64,000 nucleotides of DNA from Paenibacillus sp. DMB20 (lineage in GTDB: Bacteria; Bacillota; Bacilli; Paenibacillales; Paenibacillaceae). The stretch lies in NCBI RefSeq assembly GCF_000987955.1, contig NZ_LAZU01000036.1, forward strand, positions 124,001 through 188,000, in the 5' to 3' direction. Shown here in pieces: positions 50,980-58,086 of this stretch. A program made the translations under genes and the position numbers. The notes under the pieces were generated by a model. It was not told the origin of the DNA. It saw only the letters and a program-made list of their open reading frames with translations, and ran no database searches. Every line of letters begins with the position of its first letter. The stretch's first letter is position 1.

Positions 50980-51106
50980 CTTGCGTATGTTCGTCGAAGC
51001 GGCTGGTCGAACCGGATAGGGCAATATTTCCTTATAAGAGGACCTCCTTAATTACGGATTTGCTAGATAAATGGCAAATACTGATCATATTGGAGGTAAC
51101 GGGTTG

Positions 51107-51310
51107 ATGGATAAGCCATTCCAGGATTACTTATTAAGCGCCAATCAGGAATTTTCCGGTTGGGATTTCTCATATATTACCGGGACTGGCCGGATGGGGA
51201 GCCAACTGCTCTCCTGGTCCTATGGCAGCATGGCGGTTCCCCTTGTCCGGAAAGCAAACTCTCTCTTGGATATGGGAACCGGCGGCGGCGAGTTCTTAGC
51301 CAAGTTGTAA
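51107..51310 (+). pseudogene. Truncated SAM-dependent methyltransferase
   Basis: Starts normally (GGAGG before ATG 51107; DKPFQDYLLSANQEFSGWDFSYITGTGRM) and reaches SAM motif I, LLDMGTGGGEF, then stops after 67 residues. The remaining 180 or so residues of such a methyltransferase are absent; 40 bp later comes the terminator shared with the convergent gene. It is a remnant left by deletion of the 3' part. Confidence 0.7.
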
Positions 51311-51350
51311 CAGCATCGGTTTATCATAAAATCGCGACCTGTATAGAAAA

Positions 51351-51380
51351 AAAGGAGCCTTCTTAAACGAGGGCTCCTTT
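51351..51380. terminator. Bidirectional terminator
   Basis: AAAGGAGCC (51351-51359) and GGCTCCTTT (51372-51380), with A and T runs outside; serves the minus-strand gene ending at 51381. Confidence 0.8.
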
Positions 51381-52124
51381 TCATTTTCGATCCGAAATCA
51401 AATGCCCCTCGCCCAAACGGGTTTCTATAAATCCGGCCATATTCCGTTCCTGGTATGCGATCGGGATATTTCGGCCCATGATGATCAGGTTTTGGATATC
51501 GCTGGCATTATTGGAGGGGAGAGAGAAGGCTTTTGTATAAGGGTAGACGGCAGAAAGCGTGGTATGTATGGCATTAAGCCTGCGGTCGTTCCCATGCTTC
51601 CCGATCAGATTCAGGATGACCGCCCCTTCATGATCGAGCCTTTCCTTGGTTGATTGAAAAAACTCGAGCGATGTAAGATGAGGGGGCGTTCCCTTCTCCG
51701 TAAAAGCATCCACCACGATATAATCGTATGCTTCCGGAGGTTCCTCTTCCAAAAGTTCGCGTCCGTCGCCAATCCGCACATTATCCTGATCGTACCCAAA
51801 ATAGGTTCGGCTTATCTCGACAATTTCGCTGCTGATTTCCGCCACGCTAACTCGTTTGTCGGGAACGGAGCCTGCCAGAGTCCCAATTCCATGTCCGATG
51901 ACGAATACATCCTCGTATGCACGGTCGTTATAGTCCATTAGGTGAAGGATAGCTCTTGGATACTCAAACAGGATGCGTTTCGGATCGCTTCGATCTATTG
52001 CCCCTTGAGCCGCTTCGTCGGAAAATTGCAGAACGCGAAAGTCCCCCTCTTCTCCGAATAAATTCGTTACATCACAAACGGTTACTTCCTGATCCTCAAT
52101 TGCAACTTGATACAGAATGCGCAA
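51381..52124 (-). CDS. Spermidine-synthase-like methyltransferase-fold protein
   Basis: 247 residues with a Rossmann fold: VFVIGHGIGTLAGSVPDKRVSVAEIS (motif I and acidic loop), RIGDGRELLEEE, and YDYIVVDAF. This resembles the polyamine synthase family without its membrane-domain fusion; canonical substrate residues were not confirmed, so aminopropyl transfer is uncertain. The start is TTG 52124, with GGGAGG about 11 bases upstream. It is divergent from the Fur-controlled iron operon. Confidence 0.75.
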   Translation of the reverse strand: MRILYQVAIEDQEVTVCDVTNLFGEEGDFRVLQFSDEAAQGAIDRSDPKRILFEYPRAILHLMDYNDRAYEDVFVIGHGIGTLAGSVPDKRVSVAEISSEIVEISRTYFGYDQDNVRIGDGRELLEEEPPEAYDYIVVDAFTEKGTPPHLTSLEFFQSTKERLDHEGAVILNLIGKHGNDRRLNAIHTTLSAVYPYTKAFSLPSNNASDIQNLIIMGRNIPIAYQERNMAGFIETRLGEGHLISDRK

Positions 52125-52223
52125 AGTAGGTCCGACCTCCCTGGTAACTCATTGTTGCCGCGTCATTGAGTATATCAGAAAAACGCGAATTCCGAACGAG
52201 GAGGAATTTTCTTCAAATTTTAA

Positions 52224-52291
52224 TTGAAAAAGATTCTCACTCGATATATAATGAGAATCGTTATCACCTAATAGATAACGATTCTCATTAT
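52224..52291 (+). promoter_or_regulatory. Iron-operon promoter with double Fur box
   Basis: TTGAAA (52224-52229), 17 bp, TATAAT (52247-52252). The -10 box overlaps ATAATGAGAATCGTTATC (52248-52265), which is repeated as its exact inverse complement at 52274-52291 after 8 bp. Each arm lies in a 19-mer matching the Fur consensus in 16 positions. Confidence 0.85.
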
Positions 52292-52317
52292 CATTTACGA
52301 GGAGGGAAGCGCATATA

Positions 52318-53358
52318 ATGATACATAGAAGAGGAAGAACGGCCGTCATCATCTTGCTTATGGTGCTGATCGTAGCGGCTTGCGGCAAAGCGGGATCGGA
52401 TCAAACGGGAAACGAGGCGCCGAAAGTCGTTGCGGAGGATAAAAACGTCTCGAACGGCGGCACCGCCAAGACAGCCGAAAGAACAGAAGGCAATGAGAGC
52501 GGAGCCGGCGGCGGTGGAGCTTCGAGTGAAGGGGATGGGGCCATGGCAGAGCTGCTGAAACAGTTCGGCGAGCAGCCGCCTGCCCGTATCGTGACCTTGT
52601 CCGTCTCGATTACCGAAATCTTGCACGAACTGGGCATCGAGCCTGCCGGGGTGCCGACGACGAACAGCAAGCTTCCGGAGTCGCTTGCAAATGTTCCGCG
52701 CATCGGTTCATCCCATCAGCCCGATCTCGAGCAGATTGCCAAGCTGAAGCCCGATGTCGTCCTGGGTCCGGCTTCGATCAGGGACAGCATGGAGAAAAAG
52801 CTCGGACCGGCCTCGCTGCCGACCGCATACTTGCCTGTCGATTCCTTGGAGGAGCTGAAACTGTCGACGAAGACCCTTGGCCGACTGCTGGACCGTGAAG
52901 ATCAGGCTAACGCTTTTCTTCAAGACGTCGATCGGCAGGAGCGAGAAGCGATCGAGCGGGTGAAGGGCAAGCCGGCGCCAAAGGTGATGTTCCTCTTCGG
53001 CTCGGCGGAAGCGCTGATGCTGATGAACGACAATACGTTCGCAGGAAGTTTTGCCCGCAATCTGGGGGCGGTCAATGTCGTCTCCGAACAGCTGAAGCTT
53101 AAAGAGGCCTATGTTCCGTTCAATATGGAAAGCGTCGTCGCGGCAAATCCGGACGTCATTCTGCTGGTCGCTCACGGCGACCCTGAAACCGTCGCGAAAA
53201 AGTTCGAGGATGACGCGAAGAAGAACGGTGCCTGGGAGAAGCTGAACGCCTTCAAAAACGGGAAGATGATATCCCTTGACTTCGAACTGTTCGGAATCGC
53301 CTCGATTGTCAAGGCGCCCGACGCCTATAAGGAAATGGCGCGCATTTTATATGACTAA
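52318..53358 (+). CDS. Iron/heme ABC transporter substrate-binding lipoprotein
   Basis: Lipoprotein signal with lipobox VAAC (Cys about residue 22), then a Gly/Ser/Glu-rich linker to about residue 80, and a type III (FecB/IsdE-like) binding domain: ARIVTLSVSITEILHELGIEPAG, KLKPDVVLGPASIRDSMEKKL, MFLFGSAEALMLMNDNTFAG, FNMESVVAANPDVILLVAHG. Fur boxes at 52248-52291 make it iron-repressed. Cluster content (FecCD permease, ATPase, HugZ-like protein) favours heme or siderophore as substrate. GGAGGG precedes the start. Confidence 0.9.
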   Translation: MIHRRGRTAVIILLMVLIVAACGKAGSDQTGNEAPKVVAEDKNVSNGGTAKTAERTEGNESGAGGGGASSEGDGAMAELLKQFGEQPPARIVTLSVSITEILHELGIEPAGVPTTNSKLPESLANVPRIGSSHQPDLEQIAKLKPDVVLGPASIRDSMEKKLGPASLPTAYLPVDSLEELKLSTKTLGRLLDREDQANAFLQDVDRQEREAIERVKGKPAPKVMFLFGSAEALMLMNDNTFAGSFARNLGAVNVVSEQLKLKEAYVPFNMESVVAANPDVILLVAHGDPETVAKKFEDDAKKNGAWEKLNAFKNGKMISLDFELFGIASIVKAPDAYKEMARILYD

Positions 53359-54376
53359 GACGGAGGTTCCCGGGACTGTGACGGCGAACAAACAGATGCG
53401 AAAGACAGCCCTGGTGGGGGGAGCGGCCATATTGCTGGGAGTGGCTGTGCTGATCTCCATCGGCTTCGGGAGCGTCGCCATGTCTCCGCTCGACACGCTC
53501 TTGACCGTGTTCGGACGCGGGGATGCCGCCTCCGATACGATTTTATGGGACATTCGGATACCGCGTGTCTTCATGGCCCTTTTGATTGGCGCCAATTTGG
53601 CCGTATCCGGTGCGCTGCTGCAAGCCGTCATGCTGAATCCGCTGGCCGATCCGGGCTTGACGGGCGTTTCCAGCGGCGCCGCCGTTGCCGTGCTGTTCAT
53701 CATGCTGGTCGTACCCGGTTACGCTTTCATGATTCCTCTGGCCGCGATTGTTGGCGGCGGGTTTGCAGCCGTTATGGTATATGCATTGGCCTGGAAGAAG
53801 CTGCAAGGGGGATTTACGCCGGTTCGAATTATTTTGTCGGGGGTAGCGGTCAATGCCGTATTCGGAGGCATCATCGGCCTGTTGTCGATTTTGTACAGCG
53901 ATAAGCTGCCATCCGCGTTGCAATGGCTGAACGGCAGCCTGTCGGGATCAGGGATGAGGGACGTCGCCGTCCTTCTTCCTTATTCGCTAGCTGGCTGGCT
54001 GGCCGCGCTGCTCTGCATCCGTCAGGCGAATATACTGCGCTTGGGTGAACAGACCGCCCATAATCTCGGGCAAAATCTGAACCGCATCCGGTTCGTGCTG
54101 TCTTTCATCGCGGTGTATCTGGCCGCCATCTCGGTATCGACCGTCGGTCTGGTCGGATTCGTCGGACTTGTCGTGCCGCATATCGCACGCATGATGGTAG
54201 GCTCGGACTATCGCTATCGCCTGCCACTGAGTCTCGTTCTCGGCGCGCTCGTCCTGCTCGTGGCCGACACGATCGGGCGCACGGCATTCGCCCCGTTGGA
54301 GATACCGGCGGGCATCGTCATGGCGATGGTGGGAGGGCCGTACTTCCTGTATCTGATGCGGAAAGGAGGAACATAA
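53351..54376 (+). CDS. FecCD-type iron ABC transporter permease
   Basis: Membrane permease of the BtuC/FecCD family with about ten segments: IRIPRVFMALLIGANLAVSGALLQAVMLNPLADPGLTGVSSGA, RIILSGVAVNAVFGG, WLNGSLSGSG, and STVGLVGFVGLVVPHIARMMVGSDYR. It works as a homodimer with the binding protein and ATPase around it. ATG 53351 overlaps the previous stop by 8 bp; GTG 53378, with GGAGG eleven bases upstream, is an alternative start. Confidence 0.92.
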   Translation: MTKTEVPGTVTANKQMRKTALVGGAAILLGVAVLISIGFGSVAMSPLDTLLTVFGRGDAASDTILWDIRIPRVFMALLIGANLAVSGALLQAVMLNPLADPGLTGVSSGAAVAVLFIMLVVPGYAFMIPLAAIVGGGFAAVMVYALAWKKLQGGFTPVRIILSGVAVNAVFGGIIGLLSILYSDKLPSALQWLNGSLSGSGMRDVAVLLPYSLAGWLAALLCIRQANILRLGEQTAHNLGQNLNRIRFVLSFIAVYLAAISVSTVGLVGFVGLVVPHIARMMVGSDYRYRLPLSLVLGALVLLVADTIGRTAFAPLEIPAGIVMAMVGGPYFLYLMRKGGT

Positions 54377-54379
54377 TCC

Positions 54380-55191
54380 ATGCTGAAAGTGCAGTCGCTG
54401 AACATCCGTTATGTCGATAAAACGGTTGTCCATGACTTTTCCCTCGATGTAAAGGAAGGTGAAGTCGTCTCGATTATCGGTCCGAACGGATCGGGCAAAT
54501 CAACGATACTGAAAGCGATGACCCGGCTCATTCCTTGTACGAGCGGTCGGGTATGCATTGCCGATCGGGAACTGCGTTCGCTCAGCACGAAGCAAGTATC
54601 CCGTCTCATGTGCATGCTCTGCCAGTCAAACGCCAGCCCGGCGGACATGACGGTAGGGGAACTGGTCGCTACGGCCGCATGCCGCATAAAAAATGGTATG
54701 AGCGCCTCGACTTGGAGGATGAAGAGGTGATTCAATGGGCATTGGAGCAGACGGGGATGCAGGCGTACAAGGATCGGCTCGTCGTCTCCTTATCCGGGGG
54801 AGAAGCTCAGAGGGCTTGGCTGGCGATGGCATTAGCCCAGCGTCCGAAAGTACTGCTGCTTGATGAGCCGACCACGTATTTGGACATCGCGCATCAATTG
54901 GAAGTGCTGGAGCTCGTCCGGACCTTGAATCGCGAATTGGGGCTTACGGTCGTGATGGTACTGCATGATTTGAACCATGCGAGCGCATACAGCGATCGGG
55001 TCTGCGTGATCAAGGACGGGAGTCTGCGCCTGTACGGCACGCCTCAGGACGTGTTCACGAAGGAGCTTATCCGCAGCGTGTACGGCGTGGACACCGAGAT
55101 TCAATACGGACCGGACAGTGATTGTCCAAGAATACATGTATTGCAAAAATGGAATAGAAAAGCGGGGGATGTTCATGAAGCCATTGGATAA
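54380..55191 (+). pseudogene. FecE/FepC-type ATPase, single-base frameshift
   Basis: ATPase of the iron importer. The first frame has Walker A GPNGSGKST and reaches MTVGELV; the second continues RYGRMPHKKWYERL, then signature LSGGEAQRAW, Walker B VLLLDEPTTYLD and the switch His in VLHDLNH. One C missing at 54665-54667 (GGTCGC for GGTCCGC) separates them. With it the protein is complete, about 270 aa. Because importer function depends on this subunit and all other genes are intact, error or a very recent mutation is plausible. ATG 54380 follows GGAGGAAC. Confidence 0.82.
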
Positions 55192-55753
55192 CCATACGAT
55201 TAAACTTCAATATACTAAATTGGCAGATGGTGTGAAGACGTTGATGCTGAGCACGATCGACGAGAACGGCAGGCCCTTTATCTCTTATGCGCCGTTCGTG
55301 AAGAAGGAAGGAAAGCTGTATATTTACATTAGCCGCATTGCCAATCATTATCGCCATTTGGAGGCTAGTCCGGACGTCGATGTCATGCTGATTGAAGATG
55401 AATCCGATTCCGCGAACCTGTTCGCTCGGGAGCGTGCCCGCTTCGTGTGCCATGCCGTTAATATCGGCAATGAAGGCCATGACGATCTATTCGCGTTGTT
55501 CGAAACTTCATTCGGCGCTCCGATGATCCGCATGCTTCGGGGGCTCGATTTTTCACTGTTCGAGCTTACCCTGCTGGAGGGGCGGTATGTGGCAGGCTTC
55601 GGCCAGGCATACGACATCGATCTGGGCGCGATCGGTACGAGCTTGTCTCCAGGGATGGGCACACTCAGGCCGCCAAATCATAGGCGATTAATGGAAGGAG
55701 CCGAATGCAATGACCTATTCAACCGTCGCCGTGATGTGGAATACGCTTCATGA
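55175..55753 (+). CDS. HugZ-like heme-utilisation / pyridoxamine-oxidase-fold protein
   Basis: Split-barrel flavin/heme protein: KTLMLSTIDENGRPFISYAPFVKKEGKLYIYISRIANHYRHL, DVDVMLIEDE, RARFVCHAV, and the C-terminal VAGFGQAYDID typical of HugZ/HutZ heme oxygenase-like proteins. In this operon it probably degrades or handles imported heme. As given it overlaps the next gene by 44 bp; one extra C at about 55660 (GGGC to GGGCC) would end it with GHTQAAKS at TAG 55681-55683, leaving a normal 26-bp gap, so a frameshift in the last codons is suspected. ATG 55175 is preceded by GCGGGGG. Confidence 0.8.
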   Translation: MKPLDNHTIKLQYTKLADGVKTLMLSTIDENGRPFISYAPFVKKEGKLYIYISRIANHYRHLEASPDVDVMLIEDESDSANLFARERARFVCHAVNIGNEGHDDLFALFETSFGAPMIRMLRGLDFSLFELTLLEGRYVAGFGQAYDIDLGAIGTSLSPGMGTLRPPNHRRLMEGAECNDLFNRRRDVEYAS

Positions 55754-56180
55754 ACGTTTCTACAACATGGCTGACAGCTTGTCGGAGCAAGATTTGGGCT
55801 TGCGCATCGGAGCCGCCTCGATCGGCTATATGCTCCGCCATAATGCGGAAGTCGAGTATTTGTTCGCCGAGTGGTTTTTCGGGCGCGCTTTGCCTCCCGG
55901 TTTGGACATCCTGACAAGCCGGGGACCGGCGGCAGGCCGGGACCGCGTGGAGTTCATGGACCGGGAAGGGCTGCTGGCCCTGCTGCGCGCCTCGAATCTT
56001 CACGTAACGGAAGCGATGCGAGAGCTGCCCGAGGAGGCTTGGCATGTGCCGGTCGATTCGCCGATGGGCGCTTCGACGCCGCTTGAGGCGGCCAGCCGTC
56101 TGCTATACCATACCGGCCTTCATGCCGGCCAGATTTCCTTGATTCAGAAATATGCCAAGACGGCCGAGCAAGCAACGTAA
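55710..56180 (+). CDS. DinB-like (DUF664/DUF1572-type) four-helix protein
   Basis: 156 residues with the DinB fold: LHERFYNMADSLSEQDLGLRIG, SIGYMLRHNAEVEYLFAEWFFG, and LLYHTGLHAGQISLIQKYAK; conserved His residues in RHNAE and YHTGLHAGQ are the expected metal triad. The function within an iron/heme operon is unknown. AAGGAG at 55695-55700 sets ATG 55710. Last gene of the operon, followed by a palindromic terminator. Confidence 0.85.
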   Translation: MTYSTVAVMWNTLHERFYNMADSLSEQDLGLRIGAASIGYMLRHNAEVEYLFAEWFFGRALPPGLDILTSRGPAAGRDRVEFMDREGLLALLRASNLHVTEAMRELPEEAWHVPVDSPMGASTPLEAASRLLYHTGLHAGQISLIQKYAKTAEQAT

Positions 56181-56208
56181 CAGAGCCGGCGATGAGAATC
56201 AACCTTCG

Positions 56209-56237
56209 GAATCAACCGATCGGTTGATTCTTTTTTT
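56209..56237 (+). terminator. Terminator of the iron operon
   Basis: GAATCAACCGA and TCGGTTGATTC form a perfect 22-bp palindrome (56209-56230), followed by T7. Confidence 0.85.
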
Positions 56238-56353
56238 ATTCTGCGATATGGAAAACTCTTTCCTCCTTATGCTAAAAAAGCAAACAATGGCACTAATGTT
56301 TATTAATAAACAAACAAAAAACGGATTCGTTTAAAATTTTCAATGGCCTATCG

Positions 56354-56399
56354 TTGTAATTTCATAGACAATTTAATATAATGTCTAGGTATTAAATTG
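56354..56399 (+). promoter_or_regulatory. Promoter with overlapping inverted repeat upstream of MFS gene
   Basis: TTGTAA (56354-56359), 17 bp, TATAAT (56377-56382). CAATTTAATA (56369-56378) and TATTAAATTG (56390-56399) flank an 11-bp spacer across the -10 and start region; a repressor operator is likely. Confidence 0.55.
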
Positions 56400-56418
56400 A
56401 AAATTAGGAGTGTTGTTT

Positions 56419-56490
56419 GTGCATTGGGGGATTATATCGTTTTATGTTCTGAACCGGAAGGCAGCGGTAAAAGCTTTTAATTCCGGATGA
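56419..56490 (+). CDS. Possible 23-residue leader ORF
   Basis: GTG 56419 to TGA 56490 with AGGAG about nine bases upstream, ending 15 bp before the MFS start. It could be a leader peptide; nothing but its signals supports translation. Confidence 0.25.
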   Translation: MHWGIISFYVLNRKAAVKAFNSG

Positions 56491-56505
56491 AAAGGATGAT
56501 GTTCA

Positions 56506-57681
56506 ATGTTGAAAAACCGGTACGTTAAAACCGTCTTAATTTCCAGGGTCATGCTGCAGCTTGGCATCTGGATTCGAAATTTTGCCATTTTGCTGTATGT
56601 AACCGACCTGACAAACAATGACCCGATGTATGTATCTCTCATATCGGCCGTTGAATATGCGCCCATCTTTATATTTGCCTTTGTCGGCGGCACGTTTGCC
56701 GACCGCTGGCAGCCCAAGCGAACGATGGTGTGGTGTGATTTGCTGTCCGCGCTTTCCGTCGGGGCTGTGCTGCTGCTCCTCGCGGACGGGGCTTGGTATG
56801 GATTGCTGTTCGGCACCTTGGTATCCGCAAGCTTATCCCAGTTTTCGCAACCTTCGGCATTCAAGCTGTATAAAATGCATGTGCACGAAACGATGATCCA
56901 AGGCGTCATGGCCCTTACCCAAACGCTCGTCGGCATTTTCATGGTGCTTGGACCGGTTATCGGAACCTTTGTGTTTCTTCAATTCGGGATTCACGTTTCT
57001 TTGGTATTAACGGCTGTCTTTTTCTTGGGCTCTTCCCTTGTTTTGACTACTTTGCCGAATGATATCAAGGAAACCGCACGAGGGGAGTCGGGCAGTTTCT
57101 GGGGCGAAATGAAAGCGGGCCTGCGTTACATGTGGGATAACCCTTCATTAAGAACGCTTAGCGCCACTTTTGCCGCCAGCGGGTTGGCCGTCGGGTTGAT
57201 TCAACCGCTGATGCTCTTTATTGCCATTGAGAATTTGGGAAGGGACAAAGACTTTCTGCAATGGCTGCTAATGGCAAACGGTTCGGCCATGCTCTTGGGA
57301 GGAATGGTGATCATGAGCGCGGCCAAAAATGTAAAGCCCCATGTTTTGCTTGCGATCGGTCTCTTTGTAAGCGGGATCGGGACCTTTGGAATCGGCGTGT
57401 CGACGTCGGTTTTGATAACGGTCCTGTTGCAAACCCTAACCGGTTTCTTTTACCCGTGCATTCAGGTGGGGATACAAACCATGATTATGAAGAATACGGA
57501 AGCCGCTTTTATCGGGAGGGTCGGCGGTGCCATCACACCGATTTTTATGGGAATGATGGTGCTGGGAATGTCGTTTTCCGGCTACCTGAAAGGAGCGTTT
57601 TCCTTATTCGGCGTCTTCACCGCAAGCGGTGTGCTTATGTTGGTTGGCATGGCGCTGCTGGCGCCTTTATTTAAGAGATAA
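56506..57681 (+). CDS. MFS transporter, DHA3-like
   Basis: 391 residues, twelve hydrophobic segments: ISRVMLQLGIWIRNFAILLYV, FVGGTFADRWQPKRTMVWCDLLSA (motif A), then GRVGGAITPIFMGMMVLGMSFSGYL near the C-terminus. The pattern matches DHA3/macrolide-efflux-type permeases, but the substrate is unknown. The last codons (TTTAAGAGATAA) lie in the first bases of dispersed repeat D, which supplies the stop codon. AAAAGGA precedes the ATG. Confidence 0.85.
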   Translation: MLKNRYVKTVLISRVMLQLGIWIRNFAILLYVTDLTNNDPMYVSLISAVEYAPIFIFAFVGGTFADRWQPKRTMVWCDLLSALSVGAVLLLLADGAWYGLLFGTLVSASLSQFSQPSAFKLYKMHVHETMIQGVMALTQTLVGIFMVLGPVIGTFVFLQFGIHVSLVLTAVFFLGSSLVLTTLPNDIKETARGESGSFWGEMKAGLRYMWDNPSLRTLSATFAASGLAVGLIQPLMLFIAIENLGRDKDFLQWLLMANGSAMLLGGMVIMSAAKNVKPHVLLAIGLFVSGIGTFGIGVSTSVLITVLLQTLTGFFYPCIQVGIQTMIMKNTEAAFIGRVGGAITPIFMGMMVLGMSFSGYLKGAFSLFGVFTASGVLMLVGMALLAPLFKR

Positions 57682-57785
57682 GAAAGTATAAGCTTCGAAA
57701 GACGAGGCTTCCTTATCTCGCAAGAAAAACATCCGCTAAAAGCGGTCTGTCTTCTGAGGAAGTACGTCGATAGACGTTTTTCTTA
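57670..57785 (+). repeat. Dispersed repeat, copy D
   Basis: A full-length 116-bp copy in the same orientation as the MFS gene whose stop codon it provides; GAGATAAG (57675-57682) pairs with CTTATCTC (57712-57719), and the terminal ACGTC-GATA-GACGT plus T run is intact. Confidence 0.88.
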
Positions 57786-57847
57786 GAATCAGGGCGGGGT
57801 GCACCCGGTTTCCTCCGATCAAAACGGATAGCGTAAAGGAGCAAGAA

Positions 57848-57889
57848 ATGAATAAGAAAGATAAGGTTTACCTATTTGATAATATGTAA
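57848..57889 (+). CDS. Possible 13-residue micro-ORF
   Basis: ATG 57848 to TAA 57889 (MNKKDKVYLFDNM) with AAAGGAG six bases upstream and a strong terminator 20 bp downstream. It is the only ORF between repeat D and the terminator; translation is unproven. Confidence 0.3.
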   Translation: MNKKDKVYLFDNM

Positions 57890-57907
57890 ACATTTAATGA
57901 ATAAAGG

Positions 57908-57940
57908 CAGGGAATCCAAAAACGGATTCCCTGTTTTTTT
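57908..57940 (+). terminator. Terminator
   Basis: CAGGGAATCC and GGATTCCCTG around AAAAAC, then T7. Confidence 0.85.
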
Positions 57941-58086
57941 GTGAGGACCTCTGAAGAAAAAGCAGCATTCAATTTTGCACATTAGCGCATCCATTATTTG
58001 AACTGTCTTCGATTCTGGGTCCATTGTTATAATCAAAATGAACCAACAAGTATAAACGACAGCACGGCAAAAGGAGTGGATGCCGT

